Shown here: one piece after another, positions 43,803-51,597 of the stretch | Layout: every line of letters starts with the position of its first letter | Numbering within the stretch: the first letter of the stretch is position 1 | Origin: Lysinibacillus fusiformis | GTDB lineage: Bacteria; Bacillota; Bacilli; Bacillales_A; Planococcaceae | Length of the DNA stretch: 64,000 nucleotides | NCBI RefSeq assembly: GCF_002845985.1 | Contig: NZ_PDFK01000011.1 | Span: forward strand, 1-64,000 | Direction of reading: 5' to 3' | Notes under the pieces: generated by a model | What the model saw: the letters and a program-made list of their open reading frames with translations, nothing else | Databases searched by the model: none | Told to the model about the DNA's origin: nothing | Position numbers and translations under genes: made by a program

Positions 43803-44849
43803 TTAATCTCCTTCACCGAAAGAATAATTATTGCGACGGAGTAGCCAAATGAAAAATGGACCTCCACAAAAGGCTGTAATAATACCAATTGGCATTTCCT
43901 GAGGAGCAATGATAATTCGAGCAAAGGCATCAGCCCACACTAAGAAAATCCCCCCTATTAAAGCACTAATCGGTATCACATATTTATAGTTAGATCCCAC
44001 AATTAAACGTACTATATGAGGGATAATTAGACCTACAAAACCAATAGAGCCACTGACTGCCACCAGTACACCTGTTAACAGGGAGACAAGTAATATAAGC
44101 TGAATCCGAAATTGCTGAAGATTAACGCCTAACGTCACTGCCGCTTCTTCCCCAAGTAAAAGTAAATTTAAATTTCGATAGTGTAGCCAGAGAAGCCCAA
44201 ATACGACGAAAAATATGGAAGCTGGAATGATAATATTATTCCATTTAGCTCCTGCTAGACTACCTAGCATCCAAAACATAACAGCTTTTAAAGCCCCCTC
44301 TTGCTTTGACATCATTAAAATAAAATTAGAAATGGCCGTTAAAATAAAGGAAACAGCCATACCTGCCAATAACAGACGAAAAATAGAAACCCGTCCCCCA
44401 ACACGAGATAAGAAAAACACCAGTGCAATGGCAAGTAATGATCCTAGAAAGGCTGATATTGAAAGCGCGTAAATACCTAAAAATGAAAAGGCTCCTAAAA
44501 TAATCACAGATGTCGCTCCGACGGCTGCCCCTGAAGAAATCCCTAAAATATACGGGTCAGCAATGGAATTTCGCACAAGTGCCTGAATGGCTGCCCCCGC
44601 AATGGCTAATCCAGCACCAACAATAGCAGCCAATAAAACACGAGGTGCTCTTATTTGCCAAATGATAATTTCCTGTGAGCGACTCCAATCCTGCTCTATG
44701 GCATTTTGTATAAAGGGGATTTTAGAAAGAATAACTTTCCATACATATAATGGTGTAACTGATACAGAGCCGACCATGACAGCAAAGGTCATAGAAACAA
44801 TTAATACGAAGAAAAGGATTAAGGAAAAAAATATAAACTTTTTATTCAT
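43803..44849 (-). CDS. btuC: cobalamin-type ABC transporter permease (BtuC/FecCD family)
   Basis: A 348-residue membrane protein with about ten spans. FecCD motifs include RAPRVLLAAIVGAGLAIAGAAIQALVRNSIADPYILGISSGAA and GSIGFVGLIIPHIVRLIVGSNYKYVIP. The ATG at 44849 has AGGAG 10 nt upstream. A longer open frame to 44942 would run through the riboswitch terminator and is rejected. It is first in the btuC-btuD transcript and should be down-regulated by cobalamin. Confidence 0.88.
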   Translation of the reverse strand: MNKKFIFFSLILFFVLIVSMTFAVMVGSVSVTPLYVWKVILSKIPFIQNAIEQDWSRSQEIIIWQIRAPRVLLAAIVGAGLAIAGAAIQALVRNSIADPYILGISSGAAVGATSVIILGAFSFLGIYALSISAFLGSLLAIALVFFLSRVGGRVSIFRLLLAGMAVSFILTAISNFILMMSKQEGALKAVMFWMLGSLAGAKWNNIIIPASIFFVVFGLLWLHYRNLNLLLLGEEAAVTLGVNLQQFRIQLILLVSLLTGVLVAVSGSIGFVGLIIPHIVRLIVGSNYKYVIPISALIGGIFLVWADAFARIIIAPQEMPIGIITAFCGGPFFIWLLRRNNYSFGEGD

Positions 44850-44886
44850 CCGTTTTAAACTCCTACTGAATAGTGATGAATGAAGC

Positions 44887-44931
44887 AATAAAAAAAGGTA
44901 TTCCATACGCAACGACGCATAGAAATACCCT
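44887..44931 (-). terminator. cobalamin-riboswitch terminator
   Basis: Minus-strand stem GGGTATTTCTATGCG / TGCGTATGGAATACC (minor mismatches) followed by seven U, between the B12 aptamer and btuC. Confidence 0.88.
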
Positions 44932-45003
44932 AGAATAAACAAAGTCAGAAAAAATCCAGCTATTGTCCGTAATTGCTTGCATCCTCGTGGGCATTACAGG
45001 TAT

Positions 45004-45160
45004 TACTAACTGGCAGGTCTCCTGGCTTCGATTCAACACCCTATAATTGCCTTCCCATTCTTCCACAGTGGCAAATAATATTATAGGACTCCTCGTTACA
45101 GTTGCGGGACAGCGTCGGACTTACACCGACTTCCCTTTTAAGTGACATTATAAAATGGCA
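45004..45160 (-). promoter_or_regulatory. cobalamin riboswitch (AdoCbl/B12 box)
   Basis: On the minus strand the conserved elements appear in order: GGGAAGTCGGTGTAAGTCCG, CTGTCCCGCAACTGTAA, an internal stem region, and the B12 box GAAGCCAGGAGACCTGCC (45009-45026 region). The terminator downstream makes it a transcriptional OFF switch for btuCD. The remaining 45161-45494 interval shows no gene; a TTGACA at 45430-45435 may belong to the next gene's promoter. Confidence 0.95.
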
Positions 45161-45494
45161 CACCAATAGTATTTGAATTTATAAAATTGTGACGATTCTA
45201 TCATACATTTTTATAGATTGTTAGTCTACATGGAATTTTATTTCTAAGGAAGAACAATATATAAGCTGTATCTTCGCAGTTTTGAGCACAATAGCTATTT
45301 GCTCGTTATAAATTGGCTATCTATTACTTAATAGTTTTGGCATGGGAGGATACTCCACCACATCTTAGCCATTTTTCCTATCACATACATCAATAACATT
45401 TCGCTCTCTTCATTCATGTCAAAAAGCAATTGACATCCATCATTTCTGCACATTTGTTTGCTACAGTAAGGGAAAATAGTGAGGAGGATATTAC

Positions 45495-46064
45495 ATGATA
45501 TTTAAAAGAAAATGGTCTACTGGACTTCTAGCAGTAACGGCCTTCATTAGTTTAACAGCTTGTGCGGAGGAGCAAACGAAGCCTGTATCTACTTCCAATA
45601 ACACTGCTGAAGAAATGGATCATTCTACGATGAACCACTCAAGCTCAGGTGAAGTACCATCCACATTAAAGAACGCGGATAATCCGAAGTTTTCTGTTGG
45701 AAGTAACGTGATTATTACGGATGGACATATGGACGGTATGAGAGATGCCGAAGCAACAATAATAGGTGCCTATAACACAACTGCCTATGTTATTTCCTAT
45801 GAGCCAACTTCCGGTGGAAAGCGTGTAGAAAATCATAAGTGGGTGATTCATGAAGAATTGATTGATCCAGAAGAAGCACCACTAGCCCCTGGCACAGAAG
45901 TAAAAACGGACGCAGCGCATATGGAAGGTATGGAAAATGCGACTGTCCGTATTGAGGAGGCTATCCAAACGACTGTTTATATGGTTGATTACACTTCGAC
46001 CACAAATGGTGAAGCTGTTAAAAATCATAAATGGGTGACAGAAGAAGAATTAACCTCAAAATAA
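45495..46064 (+). CDS. YdhK-like lipoprotein with two DUF1541 repeats
   Basis: A 189-residue predicted lipoprotein (lipobox LTAC at residues 19-22). A Met/His-containing linker (MDHSTMNHSS) precedes two tandem DUF1541 domains (about 60-120 and 125-189). The repeats share GHMDGMRDAEATI.GAYNTTAYVISYEPTSGG and AHMEGMENATVRIEEA respectively, each ending NHKWV..EEL. The domain is found in Bacillus YdhK and copper-linked contexts; function unproven. A strong GAGGAGG site precedes the ATG. It converges on a two-component system. Confidence 0.85.
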   Translation: MIFKRKWSTGLLAVTAFISLTACAEEQTKPVSTSNNTAEEMDHSTMNHSSSGEVPSTLKNADNPKFSVGSNVIITDGHMDGMRDAEATIIGAYNTTAYVISYEPTSGGKRVENHKWVIHEELIDPEEAPLAPGTEVKTDAAHMEGMENATVRIEEAIQTTVYMVDYTSTTNGEAVKNHKWVTEEELTSK

Positions 46065-46068
46065 TATA

Positions 46069-46104
46069 AACAACCTCTCCAGCATTTCTGGCAGAGGTTG
46101 TTTT
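46069..46104. terminator. bidirectional terminator
   Basis: AACAACCTCTCCAG / CTGGCAGAGGTTGTT hairpin followed by TTTT. It ends both the lipoprotein gene and the convergent response regulator gene. Confidence 0.88.
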
Positions 46105-46806
46105 CTAGCTTTTGTGTTGTAACGGTTTTCTATCAATTGACTTATGCCATTTATAGCCGATACCCCATACTGTTTGCAAGTAATCATCCGCAGGGAACCC
46201 ACTTTTTCTTAATTTTTCTCGTAAATTACGCACATGAGAATCAATGGTACGATCTTCAATCGTCACATTATATCCCCAGACTGTGGTGATTAGATGTTCT
46301 CTAGAAAATACTTTATTTTGATGATCTAAAAATAAAACAAGCATGGAAAATTCCTTTGGTGTTAGGGGAATTGCCTCATGTTGAAAATATAATTCAAAGG
46401 ATTCCTTATCTAAGCGAAGACCCTCAAAGCTAATAACCTTTTCCTCTATTTTCGATCTTCTTAATACCGCATATATACGTGCTAATAACTCTTCCTCATC
46501 GAAGGGTTTTAATATGTAGTCATCAGCACCGAGGTTTAAGCCTTTTACAATATCCGCATGCTCTCCTTTTGCAGTAAGCATAATGATGGGTACATCCCAA
46601 AACTTCCTAATTTCTTGGCACGCCTGCCACCCATCCATCTCTGGCATCATAACATCCAAAAGAATTAAATCTGCATGCCCATCTTCTAAAAAATCGAAAG
46701 CCTCTTGAACGGAAGACATAGCTCTACAATAAAAATTCGGCTCTAAATAAAGGGTTAATAAATCTAACATTCTTGGCTCATCATCAATGCATAAAATGGT
46801 TTTCAT
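46105..46806 (-). CDS. OmpR family response regulator
   Basis: A 233-residue regulator: a receiver domain with acidic pair Asp8/Asp9 and phospho-acceptor Asp51 in LILLDVMMPEMDGW, Lys in KPFDEEELLARI, and a C-terminal winged helix (LTPKEFSMLVLFLDHQNKVFSREHLITTVWGY...VDSHVRNLREKL-type). It overlaps the end of the upstream kinase gene by 23 nt, so the pair is coupled. Its regulon is unknown; the convergent YdhK-like lipoprotein gene is an obvious candidate target. Confidence 0.9.
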   Translation of the reverse strand: MKTILCIDDEPRMLDLLTLYLEPNFYCRAMSSVQEAFDFLEDGHADLILLDVMMPEMDGWQACQEIRKFWDVPIIMLTAKGEHADIVKGLNLGADDYILKPFDEEELLARIYAVLRRSKIEEKVISFEGLRLDKESFELYFQHEAIPLTPKEFSMLVLFLDHQNKVFSREHLITTVWGYNVTIEDRTIDSHVRNLREKLRKSGFPADDYLQTVWGIGYKWHKSIDRKPLQHKS

Positions 46807-48178
46807 CTGTTTCTACCCCTTTAAAAGATAATTCAAAAGTAGTTCCTTTATTTATTTCACTGCTAACCTTCACTTCGCCCCCATGCGCCTGTACAAGTTC
46901 CTTGACAATAGCAAGCCCCAGTCCAGAACCACCTAAAGCACGACTACGAGATTTTTCCACTCGATAAAATCGTTCAAAAATATAGGGTAAATCCTTCTTT
47001 GGAATCCCCTTCCCTGTATCTTGAACGATAATGCTTAAAACATCATTGTGTTTCTTTGCGGTGGCTGAAGTCGTATCTCCTGACGCACAATAGATTAATG
47101 CGTTATTTAATAGATTTATTAGGATTTGCTCTAGCCTTGCTTCATCTGCCCATACTGTCAAGCCCTCTTCATAACGTACAATAAAATGTATACCCTTCTC
47201 TTGAAAAGCAGGGCTTAGCTTTTTTTCAATGTTTGTAAAAAATGAATTTAAATGTACGTTTTGTTGTTCAATCACAAACGAGTTTTCATCCATTTTAGCT
47301 AAATCAAATAAATCTTTAATTAATCGAGAAAGTCTATTTGTTTCTTCTATTATAATGGCTAAATACTTTTGACAATCCTGCTCTGTTAAATCCCGTTTCG
47401 AAAGAATGTCGGTATAGCCTTTAATAAAGGTTAGCGGTGTGCGAAGCTCATGTGCAATGCTCGATAAAAATTCCTTACGCTCATGCCTTAAATGATTCAG
47501 ATCGTTAGACAACAGCTGTATAGCATTCGATAAATCCCCAAGCTCATCCTTCCCATTGGTAGAAAGGGCGACTGTAAAATCACCTTTGCTCATTTTCAAT
47601 GTGGCCTCTTTCATTTGAATTAATGGTTTAGCAAGCTTTCGAGATAGAACGATAATGACTGCTATAGTGACAAGACCAGATACTAACCCAACGATGAGAA
47701 AATGTTTATTTAAGCGTTTCATTAACGCATGAATGGAGTCTGTATTTTGAAACATAAAGACATAGCCAATCGTTCTTTGCTGATTTTGAATAGGACTAAT
47801 AGTGGCAATCGCTTGAACCTCTTGCCAATCATCTTGTAAGATCCTTCCCTCATACGGTATTTTTCCCTCAATCTTATGAATCATATCACTAATTTCTAAA
47901 TCAGGCTGCGAAGAAACCAGTATTGTTCCCTCATAATCAGTCACTACTACATCCGTACTTTCATTAGATTCCATAAGTACCACATGTGCTAGCGTTTCCT
48001 CGTTGAAGTTCTGTTCTAATACCGTACGATGTGAATTTCCCCTTGCTTGCAAACTTGCTAGCTCTTCCTCAACTCTAGAATTGGTTAAGGAGACATGTAA
48101 AAAAAACATCATAAATGTTTCGATACAAAATAATGTAATAAAAAAGATGATGCCCAGCTTTAGTGATAATTTTCTCAT
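46784..48178 (-). CDS. HAMP-domain sensor histidine kinase
   Basis: A 464-residue membrane kinase: TM1 (residues about 8-30), an extracytoplasmic sensor of about 130 residues, TM2 (about 160-182), HAMP, a HisKA domain with phospho-acceptor His243 in SSIAHELRTPLTFIKGY, and a HATPase (NLLNNAL, DTGKGIPKKDLPYIFERFYR, GGSGLGLAIVKELVQAHGG). It is transcribed ahead of the overlapping OmpR-type regulator. The signal is unknown. Confidence 0.9.
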   Translation of the reverse strand: MRKLSLKLGIIFFITLFCIETFMMFFLHVSLTNSRVEEELASLQARGNSHRTVLEQNFNEETLAHVVLMESNESTDVVVTDYEGTILVSSQPDLEISDMIHKIEGKIPYEGRILQDDWQEVQAIATISPIQNQQRTIGYVFMFQNTDSIHALMKRLNKHFLIVGLVSGLVTIAVIIVLSRKLAKPLIQMKEATLKMSKGDFTVALSTNGKDELGDLSNAIQLLSNDLNHLRHERKEFLSSIAHELRTPLTFIKGYTDILSKRDLTEQDCQKYLAIIIEETNRLSRLIKDLFDLAKMDENSFVIEQQNVHLNSFFTNIEKKLSPAFQEKGIHFIVRYEEGLTVWADEARLEQILINLLNNALIYCASGDTTSATAKKHNDVLSIIVQDTGKGIPKKDLPYIFERFYRVEKSRSRALGGSGLGLAIVKELVQAHGGEVKVSSEINKGTTFELSFKGVETDENHFMH

Positions 48179-48692
48179 CTGTAACCACCATTTTAGAATT
48201 TCTTAAAAGTATAGCGTGAAAGTATGAAGATTTCATGCAGAAACAACATTAAAAAAATGTCTATAACGAAATGGACCTCCACTAAGGGAAATTTCTTGAT
48301 GCTAATGCTTCTTCTTGTGCAGGGTCTTGAATTCGGCACAACTTTATAAAATGATTGTCACAACCCATGTACGTCAGCAACAGTTAATTAATTTAGTACA
48401 TAATATTGCTTAAGCTATCCTCGTTAACCTGACTTGCTATAAAATTAGTTGATGAGTAATGGATTGATTGAAGAAAAACAAGCGACTCCTTGGGGATTAG
48501 CGTCACAGAAGTAGTTTTGGAGAGAACAATGTGGGTGAAACAGTTCATCGGATGATCCTTGAAAGCTTAGCTCTATGCAAAGAACAAAGTGATCGTTCAC
48601 AAAGGAAATCAACTTTGCTTTGCTCAACTGCCATTCTTATTTTTCTAATAAGATGACCCATAAGTAAAGTATACTTATGGGTCAGATTTTAA
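48179..48692. other. intergenic region with possible degenerate interspersed repeat
   Basis: About 510 nt with no supported gene. A segment near 48478-48512 (AAGCGACTCCTTGGGGATTA followed by GCGTCACAG) resembles short interspersed repeats I recall from Lysinibacillus-type intergenic DNA. On the minus strand a 28-codon frame (48282-48368) ends in a protein-like sequence (CRIQDPAQEEALASRNFP) with no ribosome binding site. Minor open frames here have no support. The region may be a graveyard of repeats or a gene remnant. Confidence 0.35.
48654..48684 (-). terminator. terminator after FMN reductase gene
   Basis: TGACCCATAAGTATAC / TTACTTATGGGTCA hairpin a few nt after the stop at 48693. The U run is weak (TCTTATT). 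Confidence 0.65.
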
Positions 48693-49235
48693 TTAAATGT
48701 ATTTTTTTGCCCAGTTTAAAAAGTTATCGATGACTACATCAAGGAATTTTACTGTACCTTCATCAGTTAAATCGCCTTCTGTATCGAATTTAGTGTGAAC
48801 AGCACCAATGTAAACATCATTGCCGCTTAGTAATGGTGAGTTAATGCCAGGAGAGAATAAAATATCGCGTAAATGTAATTGCGCTTTTACAGTACCTAAG
48901 TTCCCCATAGATGCACCCATAATGATAGATGGTTTACCAATCATTACTTTATCTACACGAGATAGCCAATCAATGGCATTGACCATAACGCCTGGTACTG
49001 TACCATTATATTCTGGTGTCACCCATAGTACAGCATCTGCCGCCTTTACTTTTGCTTTAAAATCAAGAACCTCTTGCGGTGCTTCATTTTCGATATCTTG
49101 ATTATACATTGGTAGATCCTTTAAGCTTAAAACTTCAAGATCTAACTTTTCTGTATAACGTTTTTGAATAAATTGAGCTAATTGCATATTATAAGATTCT
49201 TTACGGATACTACCAACGATAGCTACCACTTTCAT
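48693..49235 (-). CDS. NADPH-dependent FMN reductase
   Basis: A 180-residue flavodoxin-like reductase: an FMN phosphate loop (VGSIRKESYNMQLAQF), LPMYNQDIE, and VLWVTPEYNGTVPGVMVNAIDWLSR, which marks the NAD(P)H-dependent FMN/azo reductase family. The ATG at 49235 has AGGAGG 7 nt upstream; the longer frame to 49265 has no such site. It lies in the same direction as the nitroreductase and dioxygenase genes upstream and may be part of the quinone-response group. Confidence 0.85.
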   Translation of the reverse strand: MKVVAIVGSIRKESYNMQLAQFIQKRYTEKLDLEVLSLKDLPMYNQDIENEAPQEVLDFKAKVKAADAVLWVTPEYNGTVPGVMVNAIDWLSRVDKVMIGKPSIIMGASMGNLGTVKAQLHLRDILFSPGINSPLLSGNDVYIGAVHTKFDTEGDLTDEGTVKFLDVVIDNFLNWAKKYI

Positions 49236-49298
49236 GATGTTTCCTCCTAAATGTACATTATTCATAGTATTTGTATAGCAATTCTATTTTATACCACA

Positions 49299-49916
49299 TT
49301 AATAATAAGTGGCAAATTCTTCAACTGGCTTGCGATAGCCTCGTAAGCGACGACTGTCTTCTTTTTCTTTCCCAATTGTAATCATCAGTGCTATCTCTTT
49401 GGTTTCTGGCACATGAAATAGTTCTCGCAATTTCTGATGATCAAAGCCAATCATAGGACAAGTGTCCCAGCCGCGATTTTTTGCAGCAAGCATAAATAGC
49501 ATGGCAGACAAAGACGCATTTCGAATAGCTTCATCCTTCATAAATGTCTCACCACGTTCTTCATAAAATTTAGTATTCTCTGCAACAATCTCTACTAGTT
49601 CACTAGCTGTTATTATACCCAAATCAACCATACCTTGACTTAGTTCAGCAGTATCTTTATAAGCTTCTTTATCACCTAAGACAAGGATTACCCCTGAAGC
49701 TGAATGCACTTTATATTGACCAAATGCCGCCTCTCGCACCTTTTCCTTCATATCCTCATCCAGCACAACGATATAGCTTGCATGCTGTAAGTTAAATGCT
49801 GATGGGGCGAGCTTAACATCCTCCAAAATAGGACGAATATCTTCCTCAGTCATCTTAACGCCCTTGATAAAATTATTAGCAGAGCGACGCTTATCAATCA
49901 GCTTGGAAAATTCCAC
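49299..49916 (-). CDS. mhqN: nitroreductase family protein, MhqN-like
   Basis: A 205-residue FMN-dependent nitroreductase fold: an N-terminal KRRSANNFIKGVKM, LAPSAFNLQHASYIVVLD and a C-terminal AAKNRGWDTCPMIGFD. The length and its position beside an MhqO-like dioxygenase and an MhqR-like repressor match the Bacillus methylhydroquinone regulon. It probably reduces quinones or nitroaromatics. It is 62 nt downstream of mhqO, and a small hairpin (CATTCAGTAG/CTACTGGATG) lies between them. Confidence 0.83.
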   Translation of the reverse strand: MEFSKLIDKRRSANNFIKGVKMTEEDIRPILEDVKLAPSAFNLQHASYIVVLDEDMKEKVREAAFGQYKVHSASGVILVLGDKEAYKDTAELSQGMVDLGIITASELVEIVAENTKFYEERGETFMKDEAIRNASLSAMLFMLAAKNRGWDTCPMIGFDHQKLRELFHVPETKEIALMITIGKEKEDSRRLRGYRKPVEEFATYY

Positions 49917-49978
49917 TTATTAAACCCCCAATATAATTATGTATTCATCCAGTAGTAACCCTACTGAATGAAATAATA

Positions 49979-50962
49979 TTACTCATATTCTTTATCGAAC
50001 GTAATGGAGCTTCTTACAGTATCTATTGGACGAACGAGGCCTTCAATCTGCTCACGCTTTGGTTCTAAAAACGGTGGTAATGACAGTTTCTCACCTAGCG
50101 TTTCATATGGCTCATCACCCATAAACCCAGGACCATCTGTAGCCAATTCAAATAAAATTTGAGGTGCTACCCGTGCATACAATGATTCAAAGAAATGACG
50201 ATTTACATAGCCAGATGTATGGAAGCCAAAGCTTTCAAAACGTGCAGTCCATTCATCTAATACTGCACGATCCTCTACACGAAAGGCTGCATGGTGAACC
50301 GTACCAAAGCCTTGTCGAGCAACAGGTAACACGGTGTTATGCTCTACAATAATTTGAGCGCCATTTCCACCCTCACCTACTTCAAATAGATGGAAATCCC
50401 CTTCTTCTGCAATTTCTTTAAAAAGCATCACTTTTTCTAGCATATCTTTAAAATATTTCACATTAGCTACACGAACAAATACTGGCCCTAAACCTGTAAT
50501 TGCAAATTCTACTGGGATGGGACCATCTTGCCAAGGCGTGCCTGAAGCAACTCCTGTATTATGCTCATCAGAAATAAGCTGATAGTGCTGATCGTCAAAA
50601 TCAACAAAGGACAATGTTTTCTTACCAAACTGTTCTTTAATACCTGTATGTTTTACAGTCAATCGATCAAAGCGCTTTACCCAATAATCTAAAGCTGCAT
50701 CCGTCGGTACACGGAAAGAAGTTTTTGATATTTCATTTGTTCCATGTATCCCTTTTGGAATGTTTGGGAAATCAAAGAATGTCATATCTGTCCCTGCACT
50801 ACCTTTATCATCTGCAAAGAATAAATGGTATGTTTGAATATCATCTTGATTCACTGTTTTCTTTACTAAACGCATACCTAAAACGAATGTAAAAAATTTA
50901 TAATTCTCTTCAGCACTACTTGTAATAGCTGTTACATGGTGTACACCTTTTAAATGATTCAT
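49979..50962 (-). CDS. mhqO: ring-cleaving dioxygenase, MhqO/MhqA-like
   Basis: A 327-residue vicinal-oxygen-chelate enzyme with two glyoxalase-like halves. GVHHVTAITSSAEENYKFF at the start and VHHAAFRVEDRAVLDEW near residue 220 supply metal histidines, and a Glu in ILFELATDGPGF completes the site. Members of this group open hydroquinone or catechol rings in the Bacillus thiol/quinone stress response. A perfect MhqR-type palindrome sits immediately upstream. It is first of the mhqO-mhqN set. Confidence 0.86.
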   Translation of the reverse strand: MNHLKGVHHVTAITSSAEENYKFFTFVLGMRLVKKTVNQDDIQTYHLFFADDKGSAGTDMTFFDFPNIPKGIHGTNEISKTSFRVPTDAALDYWVKRFDRLTVKHTGIKEQFGKKTLSFVDFDDQHYQLISDEHNTGVASGTPWQDGPIPVEFAITGLGPVFVRVANVKYFKDMLEKVMLFKEIAEEGDFHLFEVGEGGNGAQIIVEHNTVLPVARQGFGTVHHAAFRVEDRAVLDEWTARFESFGFHTSGYVNRHFFESLYARVAPQILFELATDGPGFMGDEPYETLGEKLSLPPFLEPKREQIEGLVRPIDTVRSSITFDKEYE

Positions 50963-50979
50963 ACAATATTCCTCCCATT

Positions 50980-50997
50980 TATCTCGACTTCGAGATA
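50980..50997. promoter_or_regulatory. MhqR-type operator upstream of mhqO
   Basis: TATCTCGACTTCGAGATA is an 8-2-8 inverted repeat (perfect arms), resembling the B. subtilis MhqR box (ATCTCGAA-TTCGAGAT type). It lies between mhqR and mhqO, 18-35 nt upstream of the mhqO start. Confidence 0.75.
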
Positions 50998-51012
50998 TAT
51001 GTGTAAAATTTT

Positions 51013-51447
51013 TTAATAATTAGTAGCGTTTTTACCTACTTTTTTAAGAGACAAAATCATTGTGTCCAGCTCCTGCGATTCCAATACTTCAAAAATCTCG
51101 TTTATTTTTTGTTCATGCCTAGGGAAAATCCTTTCCATTAAAGCCTGTCCCTCATACGTTAATAACACATACGTAACACGTCGATCTTTCGGACATGCCT
51201 TTCGATATACATAGCCTTTTTGCTCGAGCTTATCAATTACATAAGTAATACTACTGCTTGCAATTAATATTTTTTTACCAATCGCTTGAATAGGCTGCTC
51301 TCCATGATGGTACAAAAATTCAAGAACCGAAAATTCGGTTTGATTTAAATCATATTGAAGTAAATCTCTTTTAGTGGCATCCTGAATCGTTTGATATGCT
51401 CGGAACAAGACCGTAAATGCTTTTAAGTTACGATTGTCTTCCTTCAT
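51013..51447 (-). CDS. mhqR: MarR family repressor, MhqR-like
   Basis: A 144-residue winged-helix regulator: LNQTEFSVLEFLYHHGEQPIQAIGKKILIASSSITYVIDKLEQKGYVYRKACPKDRRVTYVLLT is the MarR DNA-binding region. It should repress mhqO and itself through nearby ATCTCGA-type palindromes and release DNA on exposure to quinones or methylhydroquinone, as known for B. subtilis MhqR. It precedes mhqO on the same strand and is divergent from katE. Confidence 0.86.
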   Translation of the reverse strand: MKEDNRNLKAFTVLFRAYQTIQDATKRDLLQYDLNQTEFSVLEFLYHHGEQPIQAIGKKILIASSSITYVIDKLEQKGYVYRKACPKDRRVTYVLLTYEGQALMERIFPRHEQKINEIFEVLESQELDTMILSLKKVGKNATNY

Positions 51448-51476
51448 ACGACTCCCTCTTTTACTTCGAATTCATT

Positions 51477-51494
51477 TATCTTTAATTCGAGATA
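51477..51494. promoter_or_regulatory. imperfect MhqR-type operator upstream of mhqR
   Basis: TATCTTTAATTCGAGATA shares its right arm (TTCGAGATA) with the site ahead of mhqO; the left arm has two mismatches. This suggests autoregulation. Confidence 0.6.
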
Positions 51495-51539
51495 ATAATA
51501 ACATATTCATTTTTAATCAGCAATCATTTTGTTTCTCAC

Positions 51540-51564
51540 GTTTGCCATCTTCTTCTACGGGTAG
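51540..51564 (+). promoter_or_regulatory. sigma-B-type promoter of katE
   Basis: GTTTGC (51540-51545), a 13-nt spacer and GGGTAG (51559-51564) closely fit the general-stress sigma-B consensus (GTTTaa-N12-14-GGGtAt). It lies 34 nt upstream of the katE start. No PerR box was seen. Confidence 0.65.
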
Positions 51565-51597
51565 AATGTAGTTGTAACTTATAAAGGAGGATTTTAC

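Noticed and set aside
48445-48627. Minus-strand 60-codon frame
   Set aside because: No ribosome binding site or recognisable family; it reads through the suspected repeat.
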